Assembly: GCA_033964015.1 (NCBI GenBank)
Contig: CM066912.1
Coordinates: forward strand, 19,827,073-19,891,072
Source: Scolanthus callimorphus
Taxonomy: Eukaryota > Cnidaria > Anthozoa > Actiniaria > Edwardsiidae
Direction: 5' to 3'
Length of the DNA stretch: 64,000 nucleotides
Part shown: positions 10,851-22,248 of the stretch, one piece after another
How positions within the stretch are numbered: position 1 is the first letter of the stretch
Layout: the number at the start of each line of letters is the position of its first letter
Translations under genes and position numbers: made by a program
The notes under the pieces: model-generated
The model's database searches: none
Told to the model about the DNA's origin: nothing
Seen by the model: the letters and a program-made list of their open reading frames with translations, nothing else

Positions 10851-12694
10851 TACAGCGGTTTACAAAAATTCTGTCTGAGAAGTATATAAGTATATCGCCG
10901 ATTGATACCTTCGCATGCTCAATGCACTTCAATTATATTATTTCTCTGTTTAGACTTTGTTGCTGACTGTTTTTAGCTTTTTCCATGCATATAGTGTGCC
11001 TGCTATCCGTAGTTTGGGAGACGTTTGGAGTTTCCCGAAACGCCTTTTCTGCTGGAGGAAACGCCATTGCAAGAACGCGTAACTGAAACCCTAGATTTTG
11101 CTGCTGTTTTAACGAAATGTTTATTTTATTCAATCTATGGAATTAGAATAGGTTTTATTCATGTGTTACCGTTATTGGTGATCAACAGGTATCTCTGAGG
11201 AAGATGAATTTGACGTGTTTTAATGACTAATTAAATATTCAAAACGGTCTTCTTCGCAATGCACGTTTTAGTAGAAAGCGGAATTGGCGTTTTCTCTTTT
11301 CGAAATTTAACTTTTCTACGAGATTTAACTTTTCTGCACTGAGTGTATAGAGCGGAAGTTATGGGAGTTATAAATCTCTGTCTTCGTTATCAGTTTAGTC
11401 TGTTGTAATCGATGGAGCTATGTACTGGCAGTGAGAAGCCATTTCGCAGTAGTTCTTCCCCGGGGTTCTTCCCACTCGGCATTTGAGTAAATAACGTCTC
11501 ATTCACCGCTTACATTTTTTCGCTCAAAGTTTTTCATTCAAAGATTTTAAATCCCTTCACTCATTCCAGAAGCAATCTAATTAATTTTCCAGGCCGATTT
11601 ATCTCTGTGTTGGAAAAAGTACGTTTATAATCGATAAAAGATTAAAATGTATTTCTCTTTACGGTCTAATTATAAATTCAAAAAATAAAAACTTTTCCTG
11701 GATTTAAATAGAGTTCATTTCTTTGTATTTTTTTTGTCATCGGAAAGTAGTCCCCATGTTTCCGAAATAAAAGACACTCAAAACACTCTCTATAATATTA
11801 ATGAGGTGCGAAAAAACTTACTTCAGTTTCCTTATATTTATTTCTTCTATTTTTTGATCCAAGGAATATTTTTCATAATTTGAATTTATAATTAGACCGA
11901 AAAGAGAAACAAAATCTTAATTTTGATGTAATTTTGATTTTGATAAATTAATTAATTAGATCATTTCGGGCATGGGGTAGGAGAGTTACAAAAATATATA
12001 TTTGAATGACAAACTTTGAATATTGGTTAATGCTGGTGAATGATTTATTTATTCAAATGCAGAGTGGGGAAGAACAACTGCGAAATGGCTTCCTTCACTG
12101 TCACCGAGACTTTGGATGTACACAGCTCTCAATCGATTAAAATATAATAAACTGACATCGAAAACGGAGATTATAACTCTTATAACTTCCCCACTATACA
12201 GTGAGTGTTTGTTCTTTTCCGTGGAAAAATCAAATTTCGAAAAGATAAAGGCAATGTCGCGTTCTACTAAAACGTGCTTTGCGTAGAAGACGCCGTTTTG
12301 AATATTTAATTAGTCATTAAATACACGTCAAATTCACCTTTCTCAGAGATACCTGTTGATCACCACTACCGAGAACACATAAATAAAACCAATTCTAAAT
12401 CCATAGATTGAATAAAATAAACATTTCGTTAAAAACAGCAGCAAAATCTAGGGTTTCAGTTACGCGTTCTTGCAATGGCGTTTCATCCAGCCGAGAAGGC
12501 GTTTCGCGAAACTTTAAAAGTCTCCCAAACAACGCATGGCGGGCACATTATATGCATGGAAAAAGCTAAAAACAGTCAGCAACAAAGCCTAAACAGAGAA
12601 ATAATATAATTGAAGTGCATTGAGCATGCGAAGGTATCAATCGGCGATATACTTATATACTTATATACTTCTCAGACAGAATTTTTGCAAACCG

Positions 12695-12699
<5 letters not shown>
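10851..12699. mobile_element. 1.85-kb giant foldback element
   Basis: The left end TACAGCGGTTTACAAAAATT and the right end AATTTTTGCAAACCGCTGTA are inverted. Pairing continues along the whole length: for example CAATGCACTTCAATTATATT with its complement near 12605, and GAAGCCATTTCGCAG at 11434 with CTGCGAAATGGCTTC at about 12080. The unpaired centre is close to 11775, so each arm is roughly 900 bases. It sits in an (AT)n run with TA on both sides, which points to a TA-targeting transposase acting in trans. No long open frame is present. An RNA copy would form a long hairpin. Confidence 0.85.
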
Positions 12700-12728
<29 letters not shown>

Positions 12729-12952
12729 TTAAAATGTTATAAAAATGTACTATAGTGTAAGGAGCATGGGGGCCTTCTGCTCCAATGGAAATGATTTTAA
12801 AATATTATATTTGAAACTACCTACCGAACTCATTTTACGAATAGTGACACCTATACTGTTCCATTCTTGAGTGGTTCTTACTGAAAATGTTCTTCCGCCT
12901 TCAGTTTTTCTTGTATATTTCTTACACACTAAATTGATATTCAAATATCTAT

Positions 12953-13668
12953 TACCGTATTTACCCGTATATAAGACGCACCCGTATATAAGACGCACCT
13001 TGAATTTTGAGGTCATTTTGGCAAAAAAGTAAATTTCTAAAGATTTTCAATTTGTATTGCGTGCAACAGCACTTCCATAAATAAATCTCATGAGAAATAG
13101 ACTGGCAGTAAGTGGAAAATTACGATTTAAACGTGAGGGCAAATGTTTTATGCCACGAACAGATGAGTAAAACATTCCGACCGTTTCTTCATTTTATTTT
13201 GTTTGTTTGAGATAAATCTTGTGCTACACATGATATCACGCAAAATTTAAGTAGTTGTGCTAATATTTCTATGCACAGTAGCCTTCTAGCAGGCATTTAC
13301 AGGCTGATTTTGTCGCAAAAATCCCGGAGTTCGTAGTCGCAAGTGCAGATGAGCGCCATCTTGGATTTTTGGACGTGCGTCCTGGGCCGAGTGGCAAAAT
13401 CCCAAATGGCGCTCGCGACTACGAACTCTGCGATTTTGGCAATAAAAACAGCCTCCAACGCCTGCTGGCAGGTTTCACGGATCGAAATCCTAGCTTTATT
13501 ATGTGCAACCGAACCACACAACCATGAATCAGCAAATTTGTAAAGGATCTTTTGTATTTGTTGTTATGCAAATTCCCAAAAGTGATGTTCCGTGTATAAG
13601 ACGCACCCCAATTTTGAAGGTCATTTTGGAGTGAAAAAAGTGAGTCTTATATACGGGTAAATACGGTA
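12953..13668. mobile_element. 716-bp MITE, TACCGTATTTACCCG termini
   Basis: The terminal inverted repeats are TACCGTATTTACCCGTATAT and its exact complement ending ATACGGTA. Next to them GTATAAGACGCACC is repeated at both ends, twice on the left. The interior holds AATTTTGAAGGTCATTTTGG near the right end and a near-copy near the left. It interrupts a LINE coding frame, which resumes on the other side. A second, inner palindrome lies around 13330-13445 (CGGAGTTCGTAGTCGC against GCGACTACGAACTC). Confidence 0.88.
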
Positions 13669-13820
13669 CTCCTTTGATGCACATCAGAGTTTTTAATAAG
13701 CAAGTCATCAATATAGGTGGGAGTAGTATAATCGTTCACGCGCTTGAACGCTAGCGTGCATCTCTTAATCTGAGATTGTCTTGTAAATGGGAGCCAATTT
13801 AGATTATTAAATAAAGCAAC

Positions 13821-14134
13821 TGATGGTGTTTTCCTGTCAGCGCCTAGAATAATACGTGCAGCTCTTTTTTGCAAATTAAATACACTTTGTAGGAAATCTG
13901 AATTACTATTATCCCATGCCATACTTCCATACATAAGGGTGGGCTTATAACTCCATTATAATAGGTTTCTCTTTGGCTGATGGTGTTTTCCTGTCAGCGC
14001 CTAGAATAATACGTGCAGCTCTTTTTTGCAAATTAAATACACTTTGTAGGAAATCTGAATTACTATTATCCCATGCCATACTTCCATACATAAGGGTGGG
14101 CTTTATAACTCCATTATAATAGGTTTCTCTTTGG
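13821..14134. repeat. 157-bp tandem duplication inside LINE
   Basis: TGATGGTGTTTTCCTGTCAG begins two consecutive near-identical units at 13821 and 13978. The unit covers the LINE segment encoding LQKRAARII, so the duplication arose after LINE insertion. Confidence 0.9.
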
Positions 14135-14607
14135 CGTTGCTTGAGGAACGGACTAATATGCTTTAAGAGACCAATGTGTTTCGATGCGTTTTAATGCACT
14201 TGGATAAGCAAATGTATTGCTCAATTCAGCGACCCTTGCCAAGACAACTGACTCTTTGAAATCACATATTATAAGCTTGTGTGCCTCCTACAATTTTATC
14301 TGTAGTTGCTAGTTTTTAATTTCTTACCCTGAATTTTTTTACTTTTATTTGAATTTTATGCGCTGCTCTTTCTTTGAATTCATTTGATATAAATGCCCAC
14401 TACCAACCACTGGTACGATTAAACCAATTTGAGTTGAGTATCACAGGAACATTTACTGTAAATGTACTGGTATAAATGTACTGAGTAAAACAATAATTGT
14501 AATTTTTCACTTGTGCCTGTACAATTACAATTATTACAATAGTCAATATTTTTTGGACTTTTTGGCAACAAATTGTATTTGCAATGTGGAAAATTCTGGT
14601 AGCATTA

Positions 14608-15207
14608 TGCACCAGTCAATTGACAGCCCCGCACCCCCCCATGCATTAGCGGGGTACTAGCGGGGCTTTCGTACAGAATTCACACTACATTACTGCCCCG
14701 TTTGTCGGGAGATGCACTTTCTTTCACGGCTTTCACACAGTACATCGAGCGGGGAGTCACTCTCTTCCCCGGGACACAACACAACAGAAACCAGGCGCTT
14801 TCTGGGCTGCCTCACCTCCATATGAACACCCCTTTACTTCACAAAAGAAACAACAAATACAGATTTTTGTTACTTGAATTACACGTATTAAATTTTAATC
14901 TACACTAGCGAAAGTACATGCAAGTAGAAAAATATGGTTTTATTACGCTTTGCGATCGGCTGCGGCTGCATTGAAAACTGGGCACCATTAACATGACTCT
15001 TTTCAGTGAGTAAAAATCCTTTGTGTTATCTTCTAAATTCATTGGGCAAGGAGCGCATTCACTCTTAATTATTACCCTGGGGACGGTGCATTCACCTCTC
15101 AGATTGTCCCCGCAAACCGAGGCGCTCACTGCCTTTCATTTGCCAAAAGGTGAATTCCCCGCTAATGCGCGAATGGGGGGGTGCGGGGCTGTCAATTGAC
15201 TGGTGCA
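14608..15207. mobile_element. 600-bp MITE with TTA target duplication
   Basis: The termini are TGCACCAGTCAATTGACAG and its complement CTGTCAATTGACTGGTGCA, and pairing continues through CCCCGCACCCCCCCAT. Both sides are flanked by TTA (14605-14607 and 15208-15210). The three-base TTA duplication fits PIF/Harbinger-type transposition, by known family behaviour. There is no transposase. It lies in CNOT6 intron 1. Confidence 0.85.
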
Positions 15208-15852
15208 TTAGTTGGGATTTCAGTTTTTTTGCTCCTGATATTTTGGTCTATTCAGGAAGCATGGGGATTTTGTTATGGGGTTTGTTGCCCATTTCGTAAA
15301 AAGATTCTGAAAACAAGTCGATGACTCACTGCAAAGCATTTTGTTTTAGTGTCAACATTGATAATTGGATGTCATAACCACAAATGCTCTGGTGTTTTAT
15401 TTCATGCCCCAGCAAAACAAACCCATGAAAAAATTCATGGATGCAAATAATACAGTTGTCTTATTAAAGCTAGTCCATATTATTGACTTTCAGTATTTTA
15501 TTTTGCCACTCTGTTCATGACCACTTTTCAGACAATTACAGGGACATTGCGACCAATAGGTCGCCAATGGTGACTTGATTTGAGGGTTTTGCGACCAGAA
15601 AATTCAAACTACCGGTAGTTGCCAAATGGCGATCCCTCTTTTAGGGCTTGATTTCTAAAGAATATTTAACTCATAATGGGTAGAAAATTTCGTTTAACTT
15701 GGCAAAAAATGTGGGCATTTGAGCTTTGTTTGAGATGATTGCATTTCAAACCAAGGGTGCCATTTTCAGCGGTTTCTAAATAATAATAATAAAAAAATAT
15801 TCCTGAGCATTTAAAAATTCTCACTGCTCTTACATTATTGTTTCTCCTATGT

Positions 15853-15942
15853 TTTACAAATCTTATAAAGTGTTAATATATACAATGAGTTATTAAATTT
15901 ACAAATCTTATAAAGTGTTAATATATACAATGAGTTATTAAA
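15853..15942. repeat. 45-bp tandem duplication
   Basis: Two adjacent identical copies of a unit beginning TTTACAAATCTTATAAAG, in CNOT6 intron 1, about 290 bases before exon 2. Confidence 0.9.
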
Positions 15943-16231
15943 AAGTAAAAATATAATAAAAAGGGACTAACTAAATGGAAAAGATAAAAATCCTTACACT
16001 TTGATAAGAACAAGAATAAGATAATAAAAATAAAGTAAAATCACTAGCCTACAGTAGGCTCAAAACAGCCTAGGCTTAAAACAGGTATGCCATTTTCAGT
16101 GGTTTCTTACTAGTGTGGGCACATCAGTAGTGTTAGGGCGACAAGATTCTGCCCTATGGCCGCTAAAAAAATTTAGTCAGGAGCTCTGATTTACATGTAA
16201 TTCAATATGTGTTACCACTTGTTCCCTGCAG

Positions 16232-16300
16232 TTTGTTCTGCACCTCCAGAAAGACAGTGGATTCCAATTATACCAGAAAGACCTCGGCACAGATCCAATG
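16232..16300 (+). CDS. CNOT6: CNOT6 exon 2 (linker)
   Basis: A 69-nt exon with acceptor TTCCCTGCAG and donor AATG|GTGAGT, entering and leaving in phase 1. It encodes the linker between the leucine-rich repeats and the nuclease (PPERQWIPIIPERPR), comparable in length and Pro/Arg content to the vertebrate linker. Confidence 0.9.
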
Positions 16301-17210
16301 GTGAGTGTCCATTTTGTTTCACTTCCATGATATAGTCCAGTCATTTTAGGCTGAAAAATAAGGTCAACATGGAACAAATTGGAACAGAAGGTTTTTCTTC
16401 TGAGGATAGCAGTGAGTGGTTGTTCCTGACACTCTCTTCTCTAGTATCACCACAGAAAAAAAGGCAAAATTTGGACCATGAGAAAGATAAAAATTATAAA
16501 TGAGATAAGAACAATGCTTGCCTAATTTGAATAACAAAAGTTTGCTTTGCCAGAACGAGTTGGAACAGCTCAAGGGTATTGTTCTCACAATGTTGTGAAA
16601 ATGGTCAATTCTTAAGCACATGTTGATTGGCTAAAACAAGTGAGATTTAACATGGAATTCAATGGTTGAAATCTAAATTCCACAAAAACACAGGTTACCC
16701 ATGTGCAAAGAAAGTTCAAAGCTCGAATTATTTCACTAAAATAATATCAAATCTTATTGCTATGGGATTCAAGAAAAATTATCACTCGACTTGTGAATTC
16801 TCGTCACTTCCAGACTCCTTGAACACCATGTTTTGGGTGAATTTTACTGTGGAATTCACTTGTCATCCAATGAATTTATCCTATAGAATTTGATACCGTC
16901 CAGTGAATTTACAAATCACTGACAGTAGCATCTCATTTCTGCATATTATCAGCATTCAAAGGGTAATTCTAGGAAGGATCCATACCCCCACCACAGAGGA
17001 AATTTACCTTAGGACCTCAACCCTCTGGAATTTATATTGAATGATTCTCAGGAATTTCTAATTTCCTTGGTTGTGCATGGGGCATAAAGACAGTAATCAA
17101 TTCTAGTTTAGAAACTTGTAACGATGTGCTCATCAAATTAAATGATATATTTTTATACTTTAGGCTGGTGTTGATCTAATTCTAAGCACTGTTGTCTGTA
17201 CCATTTACAG

Positions 17211-17368
17211 GAACATTTAGTGTAATGTGTTTCAATGTGCTGTGTGACAAATACTGTACGACGCAACAATATGGCTATTGCCCCTCCTGGGCCTTGAACT
17301 GGGACTACCGTAAAACCTCTATCATGAAGGAGATATTGCATTATGGAGCTGATATCGTCAGCTTACAG
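17211..17368 (+). CDS. CNOT6: CNOT6 exon 3 (nuclease start)
   Basis: A 158-nt exon with acceptor GTACCATTTACAG and donor TACAG|GTACAT, from phase 1 to phase 0. It opens the endonuclease/exonuclease/phosphatase fold with FSVMCFNVLCDKY and YGYCPSWALNWDYR, both almost identical to the human protein, and ends ADIVSLQ just before the catalytic Glu. Confidence 0.97.
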
Positions 17369-17521
17369 GTACATTAATATTGACCTACAGTACCTACTGC
17401 ATTTGTCGTAATTCTGCACCAACTACTTTATAATTGAGTTTACAGGGCCTGACATCAACTTTTTTTGTTATGTGTCAATGGCGCCGAACAAAAAAAAGAA
17501 TTAGGTGCCATAGGGAAGAAT

Positions 17522-17977
17522 CCCCGGGGGGGGACTCCCATATTTTTTGACCGGGGATGATCGTCGTCTCTTTTAGGGGTTAAAATCACTGGGCCTTGGT
17601 CTCTTTTAGGGGTGATCTTAATCTTCAATAAAATTAGGGAGATTGGTATCTTTTAGGGCCGAAATATGTGTCCAAATTGTTTTCTCTTATGATGGTGCTT
17701 TTAAAAACCGTGTAAGAAAGAGAGATTACTCGACGAGAAGACGATAAATTAGAAACAAACACGGAAATTTCATGATGGGTATCTTTTACCTGTTACCTGT
17801 CTCCTTCGCGCCTACCTTGCACATAAGGCCTCATCTTTTAGGGTATCTTTTAGGGTAGGAAATTATTTGAGCCACGCCATGGCCCGCCATGTTTGGTATC
17901 TTTTAGGGGTGAAACTGAAAATTTCCGACGATCATCCCCGGTCAAAAATATGGGAGACCCCCCCCCCCCCCCCCCCC
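17522..17977. mobile_element. MITE with CCCGGGGGGGACTCCC ends
   Basis: It begins CCCCGGGGGGGGACTCCCAT and ends ATGGGAGACCCCC in a C-run. GAAT flanks both sides. The inner halves pair through TTTTTGACCGGGGATGATCG and its complement before the right end. The same family occurs at 47594-47932 and as a fragment at about 52808-52880. It lies between CNOT6 exons 3 and 4. Confidence 0.8.
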
Positions 17978-18180
17978 GAATCTTGTCGCCCAAGTTAACA
18001 GAAATTTTCTTCTGTCTTAAACAATACCTCTTGCCGAGTCATCAACACCTAATTTGCAGAAATCTTTGATCTCACATATCTGGTGAATGAAAAAAGGTAT
18101 CAAGACAGATTTTTTTTGTACAGTAAAAGTAAATAATAAAAATGTTAAATAAAAAAAAAGACAGAATTTCTGGCATTCCT

Positions 18181-18470
18181 TAAGCAATAAAAGTACTGCT
18201 CTCTGGTTTCTTACAAACACGATGGGGATTTTGGGAGAACTGATCAAAACTTGAAAGTTTTATCAGTTCAACCAGGGAACATTCCCCGAGTGTTTGTAAG
18301 AAACCAGAGAGCATGCAGAAAGTACTTTTATTGCTTTTAGAAAATAACATACACACGCGTGACAGCGTTGCGTGACAATCATGTTTCTCAGGTCTCTTAC
18401 AAACACGCCTTTTAACCAATCAGAATGGGCACATTCACTATATGAAATAGGTGTTATTTTCTAATATTTG
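18181..18470 (-). mobile_element. Inverted-repeat MITE, copy 1
   Basis: It starts TAAGCAATAAAAGTAC and ends GGTGTTATTTTCTAA. It is the reverse complement of 36169-36487. Inside, TCTCTGGTTTCTTACAAACAC pairs with GTGTTTGTAAGAAACCAGAG. It contains AACCAATCAGAATG near one end. It is non-coding and lies in CNOT6 intron 3. Confidence 0.75.
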
Positions 18471-19003
18471 TTAAAGCACAACTTCCTGTCCATGTCCTCT
18501 CCTCTCAGGGGTGATATGTACTTTAAGGAAATTCAAAGCTAAACACAAGCTACTTATTTGTGCATATTTGGAGTACCAGGTTTGAAATTGAGGGTTCACA
18601 AAATGGTAAATGGTAAATTGCATTCCTGCCAAAAAATGCTACCATTTGCCTTCTACTCTGTGGCTTGATGATGTTTGCATGTTGGTGTATGTTTCAAACA
18701 TGCACGATTTGTTGAGCAGTAGTCACGTTTTTTTTGCACTCTGGTTGCATGGCTTAAAAATAATGGTCAAAACAGCAGCCAATCAGCAAGCAAGAAATGT
18801 GACTACTTTTGACAAATCGTGCACATTTGAGACGTAAACCAACACGAAAAAATTGTCACGTTTCAGAGTTGAATGCAAATGGTATTAACTGGAATTCATG
18901 GAAAATGCAAAAGTTATACCGTATACTTGTTATAGGTGAACGTTCTGATTACAGTAAATTGCAGTATTTAAGCTGAGGATATGTTTCTTCTTGTTGTTTA
19001 TAG

Positions 19004-19158
19004 GAAGTGGAGACGGAACAGTTTTATCACTTTTTCATGCCAGAGCTGAAAAGTAATGGATACAACGGAATATTCAGTCCAAAATCTAGAGCACGGACAA
19101 TGTCTGAAGATGACAGAAAACATGTGGATGGATGTGCAATATTCTATAGAACAACAAA
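19004..19158 (+). CDS. CNOT6: CNOT6 exon 4 (catalytic Glu)
   Basis: A 155-nt exon with acceptor TTGTTTATAG and donor ACAAA|GTAAGT, from phase 0 to phase 2. Its first residue is the Mg-binding Glu (E235 here, in EVETEQ). GYNGIFSPKSRARTMSED and KHVDGCAIF follow, as in the human enzyme. Confidence 0.97.
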
Positions 19159-19306
19159 GTAAGTGATGAAGATGGTGTGTGATGCATGGCCCATGTTTGA
19201 AAGTATATGTCAAATTAAAATCATGTTGAATACATTTAAAACAATAGATAATAAAGTGTAATGAGTCAGTGTCTTTGAAAATAATGGACGCAACCTTAAT
19301 ATACAA

Positions 19307-19463
19307 TATTCGTATTCGAATGGTCAGGCTTGGACAAACACTCAAGTGAGGCTCATGCGGGTAATTCCCTTGTTTCAGTATTTCCAGCTCAGTGCACTTG
19401 GAAAAGGCGAAACAAAAGAACCCCCCGCATGAGCCTCGATTGAGTGTTTGAATACGAATATTA
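19307..19463. repeat. Short palindrome after CNOT6 exon 4
   Basis: ATTCGTATTCGAA and CACTCAAGTGAGGCTCATG on the left pair with CATGAGCCTCGATTGAGTG and TTTGAATACGAAT on the right. It resembles a small foldback repeat. No flanking duplication was identified. Confidence 0.6.
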
Positions 19464-19575
19464 TTGCCAGTGTAACCGTTTGAATACGAATATTGTCTAT
19501 TCGACGTATGCCCTAGGCCTAAAACACCGTCCATATAGACCTCTTCTTCTGCATAATCATTATGCATTATTAATG

Positions 19576-20349
19576 CAGGGCCCGTGGTTTGATGCGGGAT
19601 TTTTTCTGAAATTATGCGCAATTTTTTCTGAAGTTAAAAAATACGAATTATGCGCTAGAAATACGAAATTATGCGCTAAAAATAGGAAATTATGCTCTAA
19701 AAATACGAAAACGCGCAAACAGTGTTTGAATCTAACTTGCTCAGCTGGAAATATTAGTTAGTTGGCTAATTTTTAACTAGGCACGTTTTATACACGCTCG
19801 CAATATTTGTGATACAAAAATTGTCAAGACATGTTACACGTAGCATTTGTCTTGCACCGTTGCGAAAAGTAGAGTTCGCTTCTACATTTTCTGCCACTCC
19901 GAACGCAACAAAATACTGCATTGCAGGGGATGTTACACGCGGGCTGTTCGCTGCAACGCGCAACACGTTCAAATATTGCGTTGCGAGTTGCAAGAAAAAT
20001 TGACTCGTGTAACATGGTCTTTTAACATCCCGCGGCAACTCGCAATGATTTTTAATTCGTCGTCGTTACAAGAAAAATTGTAACATGGCCTTTAGTTACC
20101 AGCGCGACGCGATTACCATAGAACGCCTTGTTATTTTCATTTCTATCGAGTTGTTTTGACGTTGGACAGACAATTTCAGAAGAAATGTATCAATAGGTGG
20201 GAAAGTTTAAAATTCGCCAAGTAATGGTGCCTTTTTAATGATTATCACAAAATTTCGGGAAATTATGCGGGATTTGGCGGATTATGTGCATTATGCTGAG
20301 AAAGTCAAATTATGGGTTTCCGCACCAGCGCATTAAACCACGGGCCCTG
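19576..20349. mobile_element. 774-bp CAGGG-terminal MITE
   Basis: The ends are CAGGGCCCGTGGTTT and its exact complement AAACCACGGGCCCTG. TTAATG flanks both sides (19570-19575 and 20350-20355). CAGGG ends recall hAT elements, but those make 8-base duplications, so the superfamily is unsure. The left part has a degenerate run of about four units of AAAAATACGAAATTATGCGC (19635-19710). There is no transposase frame. Confidence 0.75.
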
Positions 20350-20436
20350 TTAATGGGATGATTGTGTGATATTAATTTTCATGTTGTGTGATGTTTATAA
20401 CATGTTCCATAATAAATTGTCTTTTTCAATGAAATC

Positions 20437-20560
20437 GACGCATAGATAGTTACTAGATAGAAGCTTTATTTATATATGGTTAAAGTCTTCAGGTACAATA
20501 TCATAAAGAAAATTATAATATAACAATAGAAACTATAACACAATATACTAGGAATATATA
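20437..20560 (-). mobile_element. Possible LINE 3'-end fragment
   Basis: AGAAGCTTTATTTATATATGG followed by CTTCAGGTACAATATC resembles the 3' end of the LINE at 31977-32050, where AAAGCTTTATTTATGCACGG is followed by CTTCAGGTAGACTAT. It is a short dead fragment. Confidence 0.45.
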
Positions 20561-20829
20561 CACTGTTTGTAATTTCTGAATAAATGATAAATGACGCATG
20601 ATTTGAAGTAGCTAATTTGGATACTCAACAAGAGGTCTATTGGTTTAATGAGCTCCTCATTATAAAAATACGCGTGAGCCACGAGTCTTTCGAGCTATGA
20701 CTTTTGACTTGTAGCTCGCAGTATAATGTTACGCTACTCAAAGTCGGTGCAGTATTGCATTCGTCTTTCCTCGGCCATCTGCCTGACTGAAATCCAAGTA
20801 GATGATGGTATTGTCCATTTTGTTTTCAG

Positions 20830-21131
20830 ATTCACGTTAGTGAAGGAATTTTTAACTGAGTTTAACCAGCTAGCCATGGCAAATGCCCAGGGATCTGACG
20901 ACATGCTCAACAGAGTCATGACAAAGGACAATATCGGCATTGCTGCACTGTTTGAACTCAAGGATGGAAGTTACATGGGTTTCCAGGGGGGACAGCAGAT
21001 CTTGGTGTCTAATGCACATATTCACTGGGATCCAGAGTTCAAGGATGTCAAGCTGATTCAGACAGTGATGTTAATGCACGAACTAACAACAATACTTAAG
21101 GAGTCTAGTCCAGGTTACCACCCCCATGGAG
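20830..21131 (+). CDS. CNOT6: CNOT6 exon 5
   Basis: A 302-nt exon with acceptor TTTTGTTTTCAG and donor GGAG|GTGAGT, from phase 2 to phase 1. It encodes EFNQLAMANAQGSDDMLNR, VMTKDNIGIA and NAHIHWDPEFKDVKLIQT, all hallmark segments of the CCR4 nuclease. The insert KDGSYMGFQGGQQ is slightly shorter than in human. The donor is followed within 15 bases by a minisatellite. Confidence 0.97.
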
Positions 21132-21145
21132 GTGAGTCAAGCCCC

Positions 21146-21510
21146 GTTCACACGATACCAGCACAACCCTGGTACAGTACTGTCACACGTTCACACGATA
21201 CCAGCACAACCCTGGTACAGTACTGTCACACGTTCACATGATACCAGCACAACCCTGGTACAGTACTGTCACACGTTCACACGATACCAGCACAACCCTG
21301 GTACAGTACTGTCACACGTTCACACGATACCAGCACAACCCTGGTACAGTACTGTCACACGTTCACACGAGACCAGCACAACCCTGGTACAGTACTGTCA
21401 CACGTTCACACGATACCAGCACAACCCTGGTACAGTACTGTCACACGTTCACACGATACCAGCACAACCCTGGTACAGTACTGTCACACGTTCACACGAG
21501 ACTTGTGGTA
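21146..21510. repeat. 43-bp minisatellite next to a splice donor
   Basis: Eight full units and a partial ninth begin GTTCACACGATACCAGC at 43-base spacing (21146, 21189, 21232 and so on). Units are nearly identical; the third has ATGATACC, and the sixth and last have ACGAGAC. Each unit contains the perfect palindrome ACAGTACTGT and a stem ACCAG/CTGGT. The unit is translatable in several frames because 43 is not a multiple of three, so the long frames here are artefacts. Confidence 0.97.
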
Positions 21511-22248
21511 CCGGACCGTGCGATGTTTTTATTTACGCCCACTTTATGGCACTTAGAAAATTTTAAGGCAAATTATTGCGAAAAAAAGAAACTATTCATG
21601 GTGGTGCGAACCCTCAACCCTGTGCAAATTACCTATTCATAATCCAACATCTTACACATGAGCTACGAGAGAGGTCAACATCCTCCTTTAGTTCAATCAT
21701 AGAACGAGAATATGTGAATCATAATGAATATTTATACTAGCTAGCCGCCATCTTGAAGTGGGCATACAAAATAAATTCGCCCGGAGCGGTTTCGGCACGG
21801 CTAGGTCCGGCATGGTCCTGTGTGAACACTGTTGCAAAACGTGCCAGAGTTGTACCTGTACTGTGTGAACAGGAGGTACCTACCAGAATTGTAGTGGTCC
21901 GTTGAACTGAGTCCCTGCGAACAAGGTCTCAGTCATACATCATCTAGACTAGTTGATGCCCTGGTGAAAATCTGGCTGGTTCACACTAGCGACAAAATGG
22001 CATTTCGTCACAATGGCACATTTTTTGTACTAGCAACATAATGGCATTACAAAATGGCAAATTTTGCCATTGTGAAATAATGCTGCTGCTATGTCACTAG
22101 TGTCCAAAAAGTGTTGAAAAATAACAGAAATGCTAAGGATTTTAGTGCAGAATGTGAACATTTAATTGTTTATACTATATCAATACTATAGATGCTATGC
22201 ACATAATCTAGAATACTAATGTCACACTTGGTTTATTAAACTCTGAAG

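Larger units (their letters stand above)
10683..14140 (-). mobile_element. 5'-truncated LINE, three times interrupted
   Basis: The minus strand encodes the C-terminal end of a non-LTR reverse transcriptase protein. Residues such as FLQSVFNLQKRAARIILGAD (frame 13673-13934) and GGRTFSVRTTQEWNSIG (frame about 12760-12950) are typical of the region after the polymerase domain in CR1/L2-like LINEs. The 3' end is an (ATA)n tail at about 10684-10700. The element is broken by a MITE (12953-13668) within the coding part, by a 1.85-kb foldback element (10851-12699) in the 3' untranslated part, and by an internal tandem duplication (13821-14134). It lies antisense in CNOT6 intron 1. It is dead. Confidence 0.8.

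Noticed and set aside
21146..21510. CRISPR-like array
   Set aside because: The repeats are in direct contact with no unique spacers, and the genome is eukaryotic; it is a minisatellite.
21126..21642. Long repetitive frames with HDTSTTLVQYCHTF units
   Set aside because: They are translations of the 43-bp minisatellite; the repeat unit shifts frame each copy, so any frame looks periodic.
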